This document shows, in pieces, positions 34,233-42,840 of a DNA stretch of 64,000 bases; position 1 is the first letter of the stretch; every line of letters begins with the position of its first letter. The DNA comes from Oscillospiraceae bacterium (GTDB lineage: Bacteria; Bacillota; Clostridia; Oscillospirales; Acutalibacteraceae), in NCBI GenBank assembly GCA_015065615.1, contig SVPY01000012.1, positions 1 through 64,000 of the forward strand, read 5' to 3'. Both the position numbers and the translations under genes were made by a program. The notes under the pieces were generated by a model. That model did not search any database, was not told where the DNA came from, and saw only the letters and a list, made by a program, of their open reading frames with translations.

Positions 34233-36122
34233 ATGAATTTTAAAGAGAGAGCAAAAGAGCTTGTTTCAAAAATGACTCTTCCCGAGAAAATAAGTCAGCT
34301 TATTTACGAGGCTCCTGCTATTGAAAGATTAAACGTGCCTGCATACAACTGGTGGAATGAAGCTTTGCACGGCGTGGCAAGAGGCGGATGCGCTACAGTA
34401 TTCCCTCAGGCTATATCGATGGCTGCAAGTTTTAACGACGTGCTTTTAAATGAAGTGGCTACCGCTATTTCCGACGAAGCAAGAGCAAAATATAATGAAT
34501 ATAAAAAGTTCGGCGAAACTAAAATTTATCAGGGTTTAACTTTATGGTCACCAAATATAAATATTTTCCGTGACCCCCGTTGGGGCAGAGGCCACGAGAC
34601 CTACGGCGAGGACCCATACTTAACCGCAAGAATGGGCACAGCCTTCGTTAAGGGTTTGCAGGGTAATGACGACGGCGTGAAGTACAGAAAAACCGACGCA
34701 ACCTTAAAGCACTATGCGGTGCACAGCGGTCCCGAGGCTTTGCGCCACGGCTTTAACGCCAAAGTAAGCGATAAGGATTTATATGAAACTTACCTTTGGG
34801 CATTTAAATACTGTATTGATAACGCAGACCCCTCAGCGGTAATGGGCGCCTATAACAGGGTAGAGGGCGAAGCCTGCTGCGCAAGCGAGCGCCTTTTAGG
34901 CGATATTTTATACGGCGAGTTCGGTTTCTCGGGCTACGTGGTTTCGGACTGCGGCGCTATCTGTGATATTAATAATAATCACAAGATAACTAAAAATGAG
35001 GCTGAAAGCGCGGCTTTGGCTTTAAATAACGGCTGCGATTTAAATTGCGGTAGCGCTTACAAGTGGCTGAAAACTGCGGTTGCCCTCGATTTAATAAGCG
35101 AAGAGGTTATCACCAAGGCTTGTGAAAAATTATTTGAAGCAAGGTTCCGCCTGGGTATGTTTGATTCTGACTGCGAGTACGATAACATCCCTTACGAGGT
35201 GGTTGAGTGTGAAAAGCACAGAAATTTAAATATTAAAATGGCAGAAGAAAGTATGGTTCTGCTTAAAAATAACGGAATACTCCCCATTAAGGATAGTGAA
35301 AATAAGGTTATTGCGGTTATAGGCCCCAATGCAGACGAAAAAAGCGTTCTTCTTGCTAACTATAACGGCACTCCTTCCCGTTATACCACAATTTTAAGAG
35401 GTATTCAGGATGCTTCAAACGGCAGGGTAATGTATGCGCCAGGATGCCACGTAACTAAAGAAAATCCCATTCATAACGACAGTATCCATATAGAAGAAGC
35501 TGTTATTGCGGCAAAGAAGGCGGATATAGTTATTATGGTTATGGGTCTTAACCCCACTCTTGAGGGCGAGGCAGGCGATGCCTACAACGCGGATTTAAGC
35601 GGCGATAAGGCGGATTTAGAGCTTCCCAAGTCCCAGAGAAATCTTATAAATAAAATAGCCGAGCTTAATAAGCCCGTTGTTTTCGTTAACGTTAGCGGCA
35701 GCGCCATAAATTTAGGCTTCGAGGATGAAAATTTTGATGCCGTACTTCAGTGCTTCTACCCCGGAGCAGAGGGCGGCAAGGCTTTGGCGGACGTTATTTT
35801 CGGTAAAACATCTCCTTCAGGCAGACTTCCCGTTACTTTCTATAAGTCTATAGAGGATTTACCGCCTTTTGAAGATTACAGCATGGAGAACAGAACCTAT
35901 AAATTCTTTAAAGGTACTCCTGTTTATCCCTTCGGTCACGGCTTAACTTACAGTGAAATTGAAGAAAATTGGATAGACGAAAATACAGTAGAGCTTACAA
36001 ATAAGGGCGAATACGATACTGCTTACTCTGTTTTAAAATTTGAGTATATTCCCCATAAAAACCTTTGCGGTTTTAAGAAGGTGTTTATTAAAGCGGGGGA
36101 GAAATTGAAAGTTGAATTTTAA
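34233..36122 (+). CDS. GH3 beta-xylosidase/glucosidase-type enzyme
   Basis: 629 aa, no signal peptide, so cytoplasmic. The N-terminal barrel has the nucleophile Asp239 in VVSDCGA and substrate-binding KHY/FRDPRWGRGHETYGEDP segments. The second domain carries GEAGD with the likely acid/base Glu. The C-terminal fibronectin-like domain is short, ending soon after GHGLTYS, so the protein is about 70-100 residues shorter than common family members. Such enzymes remove terminal xylose, glucose or arabinose from imported oligosaccharides. Monocistronic. Confidence 0.93.
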   Translation: MNFKERAKELVSKMTLPEKISQLIYEAPAIERLNVPAYNWWNEALHGVARGGCATVFPQAISMAASFNDVLLNEVATAISDEARAKYNEYKKFGETKIYQGLTLWSPNINIFRDPRWGRGHETYGEDPYLTARMGTAFVKGLQGNDDGVKYRKTDATLKHYAVHSGPEALRHGFNAKVSDKDLYETYLWAFKYCIDNADPSAVMGAYNRVEGEACCASERLLGDILYGEFGFSGYVVSDCGAICDINNNHKITKNEAESAALALNNGCDLNCGSAYKWLKTAVALDLISEEVITKACEKLFEARFRLGMFDSDCEYDNIPYEVVECEKHRNLNIKMAEESMVLLKNNGILPIKDSENKVIAVIGPNADEKSVLLANYNGTPSRYTTILRGIQDASNGRVMYAPGCHVTKENPIHNDSIHIEEAVIAAKKADIVIMVMGLNPTLEGEAGDAYNADLSGDKADLELPKSQRNLINKIAELNKPVVFVNVSGSAINLGFEDENFDAVLQCFYPGAEGGKALADVIFGKTSPSGRLPVTFYKSIEDLPPFEDYSMENRTYKFFKGTPVYPFGHGLTYSEIEENWIDENTVELTNKGEYDTAYSVLKFEYIPHKNLCGFKKVFIKAGEKLKVEF

Positions 36123-36128
36123 AAAGCT

Positions 36129-36163
36129 AACCTCGGGGTGAAAACTTCGGGGTTATGATTTTT
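36129..36163 (+). terminator. GH3 terminator
   Basis: AACCTCG/CGGGGTT stem with an extended loop, then ATGATTTTT. Confidence 0.6.
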
Positions 36164-36220
36164 CTGTTATTTTACAGAATGCAGCGTATGAATTTTGAGG
36201 CGGATAAAGTTTATTTCATA

Positions 36221-36277
36221 CACCTCATCCGTCCTGTGGACTAGTCTCACAGGACACCTTCCCCTCAAGGGGAAGGC
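36221..36277 (-). repeat. Dispersed palindromic repeat (family A)
   Basis: CCTCATCC, then hairpin GTCCTGTG/CACAGGAC, then hairpin CTTCCCC/GGGGAAG; the reverse-oriented counterpart of the copy at 8220-8266. The rest of the 288-base gap up to 36410 is AT-rich and holds a weak TTGAAA/TAGATT promoter at 36335-36363. Confidence 0.65.
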
Positions 36278-36369
36278 AGGTGTTCCAACCGTTAGTTGGA
36301 AAATCTTAAAATTGCAAATTCAACCGATAGTTGCTTGAAAAATTCACCTGTTTTTGTTAGATTAAAATT

Positions 36370-36377
36370 GTGATCAC
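36370..36377. promoter_or_regulatory. Palindrome upstream of the XRE regulator, possible operator
   Basis: GTGATCAC, a perfect 8-bp palindrome 33 bases before the start codon and just downstream of a weak promoter; autoregulation by the encoded HTH protein is possible but unproven. Confidence 0.35.
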
Positions 36378-36410
36378 GAGAAAAAACTAAACGGTAAAGG
36401 AATGAAAAAT

Positions 36411-37487
36411 ATGACTTTAGGCGAGAAAATTACTTTTGAAAGAAAAAAATTAGGTTTAACTCAGGATGCCCTTGCGCAGATAATGGGCGTAAGCAATCAG
36501 GCGGTAAGTAAATGGGAAAGTGACTTAAGCTGTCCCGATATTATGCTTTTACCTTTACTTGCTGATACTTTCGGCATTACAATTGACGAGCTTTTCGGCA
36601 GAGAAGCAAAGGTTAAAGAAGAAATACGCGAAGCAGAAGTAGAGAGTGAAGTTTATAAAGAAACTTCCGAAGAGGATAAAGTTTATATAAAAGATCTTCC
36701 CTGGGAGGATGATAATACTCTGCACGTAGTACTTTATAAAGGCCACAAGCTTATAAAGGGTGAAAAGAAAAAAGAATTCAAAGATGAAATTCAGCATCTT
36801 GAATTTGAATATAAGGGCGAAGCTTTAAATATCGTTAGTGACATTAATGTTAAATGCTTGGGTGTTCACGGTAATATCAGCGCAGGAAATAGTGTTATGT
36901 GTGATTTGGTAGGCGGTAATATTGCAGCAGGAACTAGCGTGACCTGCGATACAATAAACGGCAACGTTTCTGCAGGAACGAATATAACAAGTGATGCAAT
37001 TTACGGTCGAGTTGCGGCAGGTACAAATATAACTTGCGACGATATTCAGGGCGACGTAACTGCAGGGGGCGATATAAACTGCGGTGATATTGAAGCTCAC
37101 GATAAGGGTGTTCACGCAGGCGGCAACGTTGAAGCTAACGTAATTAACGGCTATGTAAGGGCAGAAGGCTCCGTGGAATGCGGCGACGTAGGCGGTATGG
37201 TAAGCGCAGGTGAATATATTGAGTGCGGTGACGTAAACGGCTGTGCTACTGCAGGCGGCTACATTGAGTGCGGTGATATTGCAGGTACCGTTACTGCAGG
37301 CGGCTACGTAGAGTGCGGCGATGTAGCGGGCAACGTTAATGCAGGCGGCTATGTAGAGTGCGGCGACATTGGCGGCGACGTTAAATCAGGCGACTACGTG
37401 GAATGCGGTGACGTTGAAGGAAACGTAGAAGCAAATGGCTACGTAGAGTGCGGAGACGTAGGCGGTGACGTGATAAAAAGAAGATAA
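36411..37487 (+). CDS. XRE-type regulator fused to a Cys-bearing beta-solenoid
   Basis: 358 aa. Residues 1-60 are an XRE helix-turn-helix (GLTQDALAQIMGVSNQAVSKWE). Residues 65-140 are a charged linker with a possible small beta domain. Residues about 145-358 consist of short beta-strand repeats; the last seven follow an exact 15-residue period beginning [VI]ECGD, with Gly, Ala and Tyr at fixed places, as in bactofilin- or adhesin-like beta-solenoids. The aligned Cys of each repeat would form a ladder along one face. ATG 36411 is preferred over 36402 because of spacing to TAAAGGA. Function of the solenoid (polymerisation, metal or redox sensing) is unknown. Confidence 0.85.
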   Translation: MTLGEKITFERKKLGLTQDALAQIMGVSNQAVSKWESDLSCPDIMLLPLLADTFGITIDELFGREAKVKEEIREAEVESEVYKETSEEDKVYIKDLPWEDDNTLHVVLYKGHKLIKGEKKKEFKDEIQHLEFEYKGEALNIVSDINVKCLGVHGNISAGNSVMCDLVGGNIAAGTSVTCDTINGNVSAGTNITSDAIYGRVAAGTNITCDDIQGDVTAGGDINCGDIEAHDKGVHAGGNVEANVINGYVRAEGSVECGDVGGMVSAGEYIECGDVNGCATAGGYIECGDIAGTVTAGGYVECGDVAGNVNAGGYVECGDIGGDVKSGDYVECGDVEGNVEANGYVECGDVGGDVIKRR

Positions 37488-37491
37488 AGTT

Positions 37492-37525
37492 ATAGGGTGA
37501 GTGCGAAAGTACTTGCCCTATTTTT
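37492..37525 (+). terminator. Terminator of the XRE-solenoid gene
   Basis: 13-bp stem ATAGGGTGAGTGC/GTACTTGCCCTAT with GAAA loop, then TTTTT. Confidence 0.88.
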
Positions 37526-37591
37526 ATGTTGTAAAGATAAAGAATTTATGTTAAACTAAGAAAAAACGGGAAGGGGTACAGTGAAATTAAT

Positions 37592-38356
37592 ATGAATTTA
37601 AGCTTTTTATTTGATAAAGGCGTTAAGGAATATGATAAATTCCGCCCGACTTACCCTGAAGATTTGTATGAAGATATTATAAACTACTCAAAAATCACAA
37701 AGGAGAGTGCCCTGCTTGAAATAGGCTGCGGCACGGGTCAGGCAACGAAGCCGTTTTTAGATAGGGATTTTAACGTATTAGCTATAGAGCTTGGGGAGAA
37801 TTTAGCAAACTTTGCAAGGAAAAAGTTTAAAAATTACCCGAATTTCCTTGTTACCAACCGCGACTATATGGATTTCCCCTTAAAAGAGGAGATTTGTGAT
37901 TTGGTGTTTGCCGCCACCAGCTTTCACTGGCTGCCCGAGGATTTAGCCTTGGAAAAAATTAAAAGCGAATTAAAGTTTGGCGGTACTTTAGCACTATTCT
38001 GGAATCACCCGTACCCCAACAGAGACGAAGACGAGACCAACAAGGCAAGTAAAGAGGTCTATATAAAGCATAGAGGCAAGAAAGAATTAAAGGAATTCAG
38101 TGAAAGCGACACGGAAATTAAACTTAATTTACTTAAAAAACACGGCTTTGTTAACGTAACGAGTAAAATTTATAAAAGAGTAAGAGTTTTAACCGCCGAA
38201 GAATACATAGGCTTGATAAGAACTTATTCCGACCACTTGTCTCTGCCTAAAAAGAAGCAGAAGGAATTTGAAGAGGATATGCGAAACGCCATAAATAAAG
38301 TTGGCGGTAAAATTAATATTTACGATACCGTAGATTTATATTTAGCGAAAAAGTAA
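37592..38356 (+). CDS. Class I SAM-dependent methyltransferase
   Basis: 254 aa. SAM-binding motif I is EIGCGTGQAT at about residues 43-52, an acidic motif II (AIEL) follows near residue 66, and the post-I region contains FAATSFHWL. It belongs to the broad methyltransferase-11/25 type found in SAM-dependent small-molecule methylation. It ends 12 bases before the glycyl radical enzyme gene with AAGGAG between, so it is the first gene of that operon and could modify its substrate or product; this is inferred from position only. Confidence 0.87.
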   Translation: MNLSFLFDKGVKEYDKFRPTYPEDLYEDIINYSKITKESALLEIGCGTGQATKPFLDRDFNVLAIELGENLANFARKKFKNYPNFLVTNRDYMDFPLKEEICDLVFAATSFHWLPEDLALEKIKSELKFGGTLALFWNHPYPNRDEDETNKASKEVYIKHRGKKELKEFSESDTEIKLNLLKKHGFVNVTSKIYKRVRVLTAEEYIGLIRTYSDHLSLPKKKQKEFEEDMRNAINKVGGKINIYDTVDLYLAKK

Positions 38357-38368
38357 GGAGAAAAAATT

Positions 38369-40471
38369 ATGGAAAAATATTACCTTAATAAAATTAAAAA
38401 GTTCAGAAATTTAGCTTTGGAGCCGAAGATAACTTATCTTGAAAACAGATACTATTTTGCTAAAAGATACTGTGAAAACGAAAATTTAATTTACCCTGAA
38501 CTTCGTTACGCCGATGCTTATAAATATATGCTCGAAAACGTTAGCATCAATATTGATATAGGAGAACTTATTTTAGGTAAGCCTTCAAACGGAATAACCG
38601 AAGCGCAGCTTGAAGAATTAAATGAAATTTACCCAAAAGTAATAAATATTATGGAAAATCACGGTCAGGACAGCCATATGACCGTGGATTACGAGCTTCT
38701 TTTAACCCTTGGAACTTCGGGAATTAAAAAGAAAATCGAAAAATACGAAAAAGAAACTAAAGAAGAAAGTAAATTATTATTCTATAAATCCGCTCGAATC
38801 TGCCTTGAAGCTATGGAAATTTACGCAAAACGCCATAGCCAAAAGGCACTTGAGTTATCGGAAAAAGCAGAGGGCAGAGAAAAGGAGGAGCTTATCGGTT
38901 TAGCTGAAATATTAAGTAAAGTTCCTATGAATCCTGCCGAAAGTTTCTATGAAGCTATAGAGTCCGTAGTTTTCCTTACCTTTACTTTAAGCTTTAATCC
39001 ATCTAAGAGCAATTCTTTTCAGCAGTATCAGTTAGGCAGACCCGATAGATACTTATACGAATACTATAAAAAAGATTTAAGCGAAAATAAAATAACACCC
39101 GAATTTGCTCAGGTGCTAATGGATTTTATGGCTATTAATATTAATCGCCGCATACCAAGAGGTTTATCCTCGGGTTATATGTTGGGCGGCAGGAGAGAGG
39201 ACGGCAGTATAGTTCAGAACGAGCTTACCTTAATGGGTATGAAGGCAATAAGGGACGTAAAGCTTGTTTACCCCTCCGTCGGCCTTTGCTACGTCAGCGA
39301 TATGGATGATATTTACCTTAAAACCGCCTGCGAAATTTTATCTGAAGGTCACTCTCATCCTGCGATATTCGGTGACGATACCATTACCAAAGGTCTTGAA
39401 TTTTACGGCTGCAAAGGTAAAAATAAAACAGAATATATCCATTCAACCTGTGTGGAAATCACACCCATAGCTTCTTCCAACGTATGGGTGGCAAGTCCCT
39501 ATACCAATCTCCCTCAGCTTCTTTTGGACGTTATCTATGAAAACGAGATAGAAAGTTTTGAGGATTTACTTGCAAAGTATTTTGATAAGCTGGATAAGCG
39601 AATTGAAAATAACCTTAAAGAGCAAAATGAATTAAGAAAAATAAGAGAAAATAAGGCTTTGTTCCCACTTTTATCCTGCTTTGTTGATGATTGCCTTGAA
39701 AAAGGACTTGATATTGAAAGAGGCGGCGCGAGATTTAATTGGATAATGCCCTCTTTTGTAGGTACAGGCAACTTAGCCGATGCTTTAAACGTAATAAGGG
39801 AATTAGTATTTATAAAAAAGAAGTATAGTTTAAAAGAAATTAAAACTATGCTGGAAGCAAATTTCGTAGGTTTTGAAAAAGAATATAACGAAATATTAAA
39901 CACAGTTCCAAAATACGGCAACGATAACGACGAAGTTGATAGCTTAGTAACTCTTATTACAGAGCATATAGTAAAAGAATGTGAAAAACACGTAACTTAC
40001 TATAATTCAAGGTTAGTGCCCAGTGTATTCTGCTGGGAAAAACACGCTTACTTTGGTAAAGAAACGATGGCAACTCCCGACGGCAGACTTAAAGGCTTCC
40101 CTTTAGGTGACGGCTCAGGTCCCTGCCAGGGTAGAGAAAAATGCGGCCCCACCGCCTCAATACTCTCTGCTACCAAGTGGTCCCACAAGGAGTTTATCGG
40201 CGGCGTTGCTGTTAATATGAAGTTCAGTAAACAATTATTAAGCCCCGATGCTATCGAAAACATTATGACTTTAATTAAGGTTTATATCGAGCGCGGCGGA
40301 TTTGAGATGCAAATCAACGTAGTAGATAAGGAGACTTTAATAAAAGCGCAGAAAACCCCCGAACTTTATAAGGATTTAGTCGTGCGCATCGGCGGCTACA
40401 GCGATTATTTCGTCCATTTAAGTAAGGAAATGCAGGCGGAAGTAATTATGAGAACTCAGCACGAGATTTAA
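38369..40471 (+). CDS. Glycyl radical enzyme, unassigned substrate
   Basis: 700-aa member of the pyruvate formate-lyase superfamily, strictly anaerobic. The active-site thiyl Cys361 sits in STCVEIT, so the Cys-x-Glu pair of the dehydratase/lyase branch is present. The radical Gly676 lies in RIGGYSDYF, 25 residues from the end. It is about 80-150 residues shorter than glycerol dehydratase or choline lyase, with the shortening mainly in the N-terminal half. The neighbour activase confirms function. It lacks the CC pair of pyruvate formate-lyase, and no microcompartment genes are nearby. Substrate cannot be named from motifs. Confidence 0.9.
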   Translation: MEKYYLNKIKKFRNLALEPKITYLENRYYFAKRYCENENLIYPELRYADAYKYMLENVSINIDIGELILGKPSNGITEAQLEELNEIYPKVINIMENHGQDSHMTVDYELLLTLGTSGIKKKIEKYEKETKEESKLLFYKSARICLEAMEIYAKRHSQKALELSEKAEGREKEELIGLAEILSKVPMNPAESFYEAIESVVFLTFTLSFNPSKSNSFQQYQLGRPDRYLYEYYKKDLSENKITPEFAQVLMDFMAININRRIPRGLSSGYMLGGRREDGSIVQNELTLMGMKAIRDVKLVYPSVGLCYVSDMDDIYLKTACEILSEGHSHPAIFGDDTITKGLEFYGCKGKNKTEYIHSTCVEITPIASSNVWVASPYTNLPQLLLDVIYENEIESFEDLLAKYFDKLDKRIENNLKEQNELRKIRENKALFPLLSCFVDDCLEKGLDIERGGARFNWIMPSFVGTGNLADALNVIRELVFIKKKYSLKEIKTMLEANFVGFEKEYNEILNTVPKYGNDNDEVDSLVTLITEHIVKECEKHVTYYNSRLVPSVFCWEKHAYFGKETMATPDGRLKGFPLGDGSGPCQGREKCGPTASILSATKWSHKEFIGGVAVNMKFSKQLLSPDAIENIMTLIKVYIERGGFEMQINVVDKETLIKAQKTPELYKDLVVRIGGYSDYFVHLSKEMQAEVIMRTQHEI

Positions 40472-40480
40472 GGTGATAAT

Positions 40481-41386
40481 ATGACAGATAAAGGTAAAAT
40501 TTTTAACGTACAGAGGTTTTCCATACACGACGGCCCGGGAATCAGAACCACCGTGTTCTTAAAAGGCTGCCCCCTTCACTGTGTATGGTGCCATAACCCC
40601 GAGTCCCATATAAATAAGCCCGAAATTATGCTGGAAAAGGATAAATGCGTAAACTGCGGTGCCTGCGTGATGGCTTGCACAGCAGGGGTTCACAAAATAG
40701 AGATGGGCGTACATATCCTTGATAATAAAAAGTGTATTGGCTGTAAAAGCTGCGCGGAGATTTGCCCTGCGGCGGCTTTGGAGCTTTGCGGCTATGAAGA
40801 AAGCGCCGAGGCTGTTTTGGAAACCGTCCTGCGCGATAAGGCGTTCTACCGAAAAGAAGGCGGTCTCACCGTTTCGGGTGGCGAACCTTTAAGCCAAAGT
40901 GAATTTACGTTAGAACTACTAAAAATGGCGAAGGAAGCGGGCATTACTACCTGCATTGAAACTTCGGGCTACGGCAAATGGGAGAATTTAGAAAAATTGA
41001 TTCCCTATACCGATTTGTTCCTTTACGATTTCAAAATTGCCGATAGCAGTCTTCATAAAAAATATACGGGGGTAGATAATACCCTTATTATCGAAAACCT
41101 CAAAAATCTCGATAAAATGGGCGCGAAAACGGTGCTTAGATGCCCCATAATTCCCGATATTAACGATAATAAAGAGCATTTTGACGGAATATTGAAGCTT
41201 TCAAATGAGCTTGAAAACATTACGGAAATTAATTTGGAGCCTTACCACCCCTTGGGCATAAGTAAGCTTGAAAGGCTTAATAAGGATTGCCTTTATGATA
41301 ATAAGGAATTTATGGATAAGGAAAAATTAAAGTCCTTGGCAGAATCATTGGTGGAAAAGGCAAAAGTGAAGGTTAAAATAATGTGA
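40481..41386 (+). CDS. Glycyl radical enzyme activating radical-SAM protein
   Basis: 301 aa. The radical-SAM cluster uses C30-C34-C37 (CPLHCVWC). A two-cluster ferredoxin insert follows with C56-C59-C62-C66 and C85-C88-C91-C95. GGEPL and a KIAD-type segment give the SAM-binding core. It installs the glycyl radical on the preceding enzyme using SAM and reduced ferredoxin. It begins 9 bases after the glycyl radical enzyme stop, in the same operon. The two-cluster insert is typical of activases for non-PFL glycyl radical enzymes. Confidence 0.95.
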   Translation: MTDKGKIFNVQRFSIHDGPGIRTTVFLKGCPLHCVWCHNPESHINKPEIMLEKDKCVNCGACVMACTAGVHKIEMGVHILDNKKCIGCKSCAEICPAAALELCGYEESAEAVLETVLRDKAFYRKEGGLTVSGGEPLSQSEFTLELLKMAKEAGITTCIETSGYGKWENLEKLIPYTDLFLYDFKIADSSLHKKYTGVDNTLIIENLKNLDKMGAKTVLRCPIIPDINDNKEHFDGILKLSNELENITEINLEPYHPLGISKLERLNKDCLYDNKEFMDKEKLKSLAESLVEKAKVKVKIM

Positions 41387-41394
41387 TTAAAATA

Positions 41395-41433
41395 CGTAGG
41401 GGAGGGTATTGCACCCTCTCTTAATTTTTTTTT
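41395..41433 (+). terminator. Family-B GTAGGG repeat acting as terminator
   Basis: CGTAGGGGAGGGT...ACCCTCTCTT forms a GAGGGT/ACCCTC hairpin with ATTGC loop and is followed by AATTTTTTTTT. The copy at 52525-52553 is nearly identical. Confidence 0.75.
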
Positions 41434-41499
41434 GATTAGATACCTATACTTGCTTTTGTGATTACTGATTTATATCCATCAGCCATTTTATATATAAAA

Positions 41500-41531
41500 A
41501 TAGCTCCCCTTTATAAGGGGAGCCGAGGTGA
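41500..41531 (-). terminator. GH172 terminator overlapping family-A repeat
   Basis: AGCTCCCCT/AGGGGAGC hairpin flanked by CGAGGTG; the minus-strand transcript reaches it after the GH172 stop and continues into TATTTTTA. Confidence 0.7.
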
Positions 41532-41549
41532 AAGTTCAAAAGTTAAATT

Positions 41550-42605
41550 TTAGATAATTTCAAGGCCGTTTCTGTCGGGGAGTTCGGGGTATTCGTCGTC
41601 AAGGCGGTCGCTGTACCAGAAGGCGCAGGAGGAGATATCGTCCTGTAAGGGTAAATATCTTCCTTCACTTCTCCAGCCGAGTGCCTGAATTGTTACCTTA
41701 ATGTCGCTTTCAAAGTAAATGGGGTCTGTAATATGCCAGCGGTACATATTGAATCTTCTTTGTGAGTTATAAATCTTATCAGTATATTCAACCTTACTTA
41801 AGCCGGTGTAAGGAGTGGTGAATTCCTTATATTCGCCGTTTACGTCAAAGTTATAAGCGCCGCAGAAATAATCCTCGGTACCTGTGCCGCAGATTGTGGG
41901 GAAGTCTGTGTCGCCGTCGAGGTAGAATTTGATTTCACCTTCTCCCCACCAGCCGTTATTCTTAACGCCCCAGTGAAGGTATGTGCCAACGTATTGACCG
42001 CGGCCCTTGATATTATCGAGAATTACGTAATTCTGCATATAGGGCAGGGGATTGGTTCTTCTGAACTGAGCGTGGAAGTAGAGGGAATCCTCACTTATTT
42101 TCTTTTCTTCGCAGTCTATCTGATAATAGATAACTGTATTTTTGGGTGAACGGTTTTCAAGTGTGATCTTAAAGCCTTTTCTGTAGGGCATTTCCCAGTA
42201 GCAGTTAAAGCCGTTCTTGGGGTTGACGCAAACAGCCAAGGAGCTAAGCTGGCGGTATTCCTGATGAGAAGCGCAGGCGAAGAAATCGCCTATGGGAGCT
42301 TCAATGGAGGGCTTCTCGTTGCCGTCCCAATAGAAGCGGATGATGTAATCGCGGGTTCTTTCAATGGCAACCGTAAGCCAGATGTGCTTGATGGCGCCCA
42401 TGCCCTTAACGTCAGCCATTGTGAAAGTTTCACCGGGGTCTACGTTTACGGAGGGAGAAATTTTCCAGCCCTGACCCAGTTCCCTTGCGCAGCCCGCGCC
42501 GGTACCTTCAAGAGCCATACCTGCCTTGCCCTTTTCGCCGGTAAAGTTTTCGGGGCAAACGGAGAAAGTTTTGATATCGTGTTTTTTGCTTAAATATTCG
42601 AACAT
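41550..42605 (-). CDS. GH172 (DUF2961) glycosidase
   Basis: 351 aa, no signal peptide. The DUF2961 signature GTGTEDYF together with WWGEGEIKFYLDGD and GMGAIKHIWLT identifies family GH172, a beta-jelly-roll fold that includes difructose dianhydride synthase/hydrolase and D-arabinofuranosidases. The family forms trimers with the active site between subunits, which suits its short length here. Monocistronic with its own promoter, divergent from the GH2 gene. Substrate could be a fructan-derived or arabinan-type sugar. Confidence 0.9.
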   Translation of the reverse strand: MFEYLSKKHDIKTFSVCPENFTGEKGKAGMALEGTGAGCARELGQGWKISPSVNVDPGETFTMADVKGMGAIKHIWLTVAIERTRDYIIRFYWDGNEKPSIEAPIGDFFACASHQEYRQLSSLAVCVNPKNGFNCYWEMPYRKGFKITLENRSPKNTVIYYQIDCEEKKISEDSLYFHAQFRRTNPLPYMQNYVILDNIKGRGQYVGTYLHWGVKNNGWWGEGEIKFYLDGDTDFPTICGTGTEDYFCGAYNFDVNGEYKEFTTPYTGLSKVEYTDKIYNSQRRFNMYRWHITDPIYFESDIKVTIQALGWRSEGRYLPLQDDISSCAFWYSDRLDDEYPELPDRNGLEII

Positions 42606-42655
42606 AATAAAATCTCCTTTTCGGATAATGATTTACTTATTGATATGATATATAG

Positions 42656-42684
42656 ATTATATTTAAATAAATCCATAAATTCAA
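42656..42684 (-). promoter_or_regulatory. GH172 promoter
   Basis: Minus-strand TTGAAT (42679-42684), 17-base spacer, TATAAT (42656-42661). Confidence 0.75.
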
Positions 42685-42767
42685 TGAAGTATTTTTAAGT
42701 GCTTTATGAAGTATTTTAAGATTTAAAAGAGAATGCAAAAACTTGCTTTTAAAAGATAAAATTTTGC

Positions 42768-42795
42768 TTGAAAAATTCCCGAGTTAGTGTATTAT
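42768..42795 (+). promoter_or_regulatory. GH2 promoter
   Basis: TTGAAA (42768-42773), 16-base spacer, TATTAT (42790-42795). The predicted start point near 42802 is too close to the ATG at 42808, which supports the start at 42841. Confidence 0.7.
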
Positions 42796-42840
42796 TAAAT
42801 TAGTAAAATGGCTAAAGCCACAGAAAGGAACGGATTTAAA

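Noticed and set aside
34233..36122. GH3 gene seen as truncated pseudogene because of its short end
   Set aside because: Both catalytic motifs and the GHGLTYS segment are intact, the frame is unbroken and a terminator follows; a short C-terminal domain is acceptable.
36900..37480. Minisatellite-like DNA repeat
   Set aside because: The 45-base step keeps the reading frame and encodes the 15-residue solenoid repeats, so it is coding and not a free DNA repeat.
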